64,000 bases of DNA, taken from contig JAJFFC010000008.1 of the NCBI GenBank assembly GCA_021776795.1, positions 124,001 through 188,000 on the forward strand, read 5' to 3'. Both the position numbers and the translations under genes were made by a program. Positions 63,157-64,000 of the stretch are shown in pieces. The number at the start of each line of letters is the position of its first letter. Positions within the stretch are counted from its first letter, which is position 1. This stretch comes from Planctomycetota bacterium. GTDB taxonomy: Bacteria; Planctomycetota; UBA1135. The notes beneath the pieces are model-generated. The model did no database searches and was not told where the DNA came from. It saw only the letters and a program-made list of their open reading frames with translations.

Positions 63157-63208
63157 CACCAAACTGCCCTACAGGGCTGATGGCCTTGGCAGCCAGGCTA
63201 GCCGCGGC

Positions 63209-63214
63209 TACACT
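63209..63214 (+). promoter_or_regulatory. -10 element (TACACT) of tRNA-Ser(GCT)
   Basis: TACACT ends 14 bases before the tRNA 5' end (leader of about eight bases), suggesting that the second serine tRNA, and murD after it, have their own promoter. Confidence 0.4.
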
Positions 63215-63228
63215 TTGCGCCCACGTGC

Positions 63229-63320
63229 GGAGAGATGGCAGAGTGGCCGAATGCGGCAGCTTGCTAAGCTGTTGAGTCGATTTGTCGGCTCCGAGGGTTC
63301 GAATCCCTCTCTCTCCGCCA
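63229..63320 (+). tRNA. tRNA-Ser (anticodon GCT)
   Basis: 92 bases including encoded CCA. Acceptor GGAGAGA pairs with TCTCTCC, discriminator G. The anticodon arm GCAGC-TTGCTAA-GCTGT gives GCT. A long variable arm is present. murD begins eight bases after the CCA. Confidence 0.96.
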
Positions 63321-63328
63321 CCCCAAAC

Positions 63329-64000
63329 GTGGATTTCCTCCATCCTGAAGCACTACGCGGGCGCCGGGTTCTGGTGCTCGGCTTGGGCAGTTTTGGAGGA
63401 GGCGCAGGAGCCTGCCGCGCCCTACTGACCTTTGGCGCAGAACTCACGGTCACTGACCTCCGCTCCGAGCATGAGCTTGCCGACGGCATCGCCTCCATAC
63501 GCAAGGCTCTGGCACTAGGCCAAGAAGTACGCTTCGCTCTTGGAGGTCATGAGGAAAGTTTGTTTCACGACGCCGAAGTCGTGGTCGTGAACCCTGCCAT
63601 TCCGGCAAGTTCACCCTGGCTAGAGGTGGCGCGCCAACAGGGCTGCCAACTCACGACTGAAGTCAACTTGGCGCTGGCTCTCCGCCCGGAACTCCCAACG
63701 GTGGCCATTACCGGAACGCATGGCAAGTCCACCTGCGCCTCGTTGACCGCACACTTATTGGCGAGCCTTCCAGGCAAGACAGTTCTTGGCGGCAACTTAG
63801 GGGGCTCATTGTTGGAGCAAGTCCTGCCGCTCACTGCGGAGGATCGCCTGGTGTTGGAGCTGAGCTCATTTCAGTGCGAACGCCTAGTGGCGCCACCAGC
63901 TTGGCCCAAGGTCGCCATTTTCACGAGCTTCGGACCGGATCATTTGGACCGCCATAGAAACTTGGAGGAGTATGCCGCGTGCAAACGCCGCCTGCTGCTT
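63329..64000 (+). CDS. murD: UDP-N-acetylmuramoylalanine--D-glutamate ligase MurD, 5' part
   Basis: 224 codons from a GTG start; the gene runs off the right edge. The N-terminal Rossmann-like domain starts with [12 protein letters not shown]. The ATP loop is ITGTHGKST, where MurD usually reads GTNGKST. LELSSFQ and FGPDHLDRH are MurD-type motifs for the central domain. It adds D-glutamate to UDP-MurNAc-L-Ala in peptidoglycan synthesis. The start is eight bases behind tRNA-Ser(GCT), with no room for a Shine-Dalgarno sequence outside the tRNA. Confidence 0.88.
   Translation, partial: MDFLHPEALRGRRVLVLGLGSFGGGAGACRALLTFGAELTVTDLRSEHELADGIASIRKALALGQEVRFALGGHEESLFHDAEVVVVNPAIPASSPWLEVARQQGCQLTTEVNLALALRPELPTVAITGTHGKSTCASLTAHLLASLPGKTVLGGNLGGSLLEQVLPLTAEDRLVLELSSFQCERLVAPPAWPKVAIFTSFGPDHLDRHRNLEEYAACKRRLLL

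Overview
The window is a compact, gene-dense stretch of bacterial chromosome of fairly high GC. I see no insertion sequence, prophage, CRISPR array or rRNA. The genes point to a Gram-negative, peptidoglycan-making bacterium: lpxD, murJ, murD, dapF, Tat- and Sec-exported proteins and a lipoprotein. The best guess is a member of the Planctomycetota. That rests on a secreted protein with a C-terminal module I associate with that phylum, a 1,201-residue anchored protein built of carboxypeptidase-regulatory-like repeats, and the overall gene mix. The phylum call is inference.

Layout. 1-3631 (minus strand): an operon of a KamA-family radical SAM aminomutase, both subunits of a 3-oxoacid CoA-transferase and a class III aminotransferase cut by the window edge, with a divergent RpiR-type regulator. 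4567-11408: PrmA-like protein, rarA, a SpoU methyltransferase, rsgA, ispH, folC, a Nudix-like protein. 11422-16588: lpxD, a Ca2+/cation antiporter, a class I amidotransferase, a membrane protein and aroB. 16723-21706: a secreted protein, carB, aqpZ. 21776-24546: an exported molybdenum hydroxylase pair (iorAB-like). 24543-31465 (minus): murJ, a glycosyltransferase, a small membrane protein, yqeY, gyrA, dapF. 31496-36246: a DsbD-like reductase, tRNA-Val, thiI, a lipoprotein, tRNA-Asp. 36287-39355: mazG, a QueC-GNAT fusion, an Mrp-type ATPase. 39476-47225: the giant repeat protein, gamma-glutamyltransferase, a metallopeptidase, an FAD oxidoreductase. 47193-50062: korBA. 50144-53884: a histidine kinase-like protein, a squalene/phytoene-synthase-like protein, a UbiA-family phosphoribosyltransferase, a DUF362 protein. 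53881-59656 (minus): ECF sigma and anti-sigma factors, a YigZ protein, an MTA phosphorylase, truD with a long Arg/Asp/Gly tail, an rluA-type synthase, hpt. 59781-64000: an HD-GYP response regulator, a HupE-like protein, ogt, a DUF151 nuclease, two tRNA-Ser genes and the start of murD. No stretch longer than 300 bases lacks a gene.

Two themes stand out. First, the opening operon reads as a possible route alpha-amino acid -> beta-amino acid -> 3-oxoacid -> 3-oxoacyl-CoA, which I do not recognise as a described pathway in this form. Second, many first-in-unit genes have a TANNNT-like -10 hexamer 6-10 bases before the start codon and no Shine-Dalgarno sequence, so their mRNAs should be leaderless or nearly so. 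At seven divergent junctions the two -10 hexamers are superimposed on opposite strands, which looks like symmetric bidirectional promoters.
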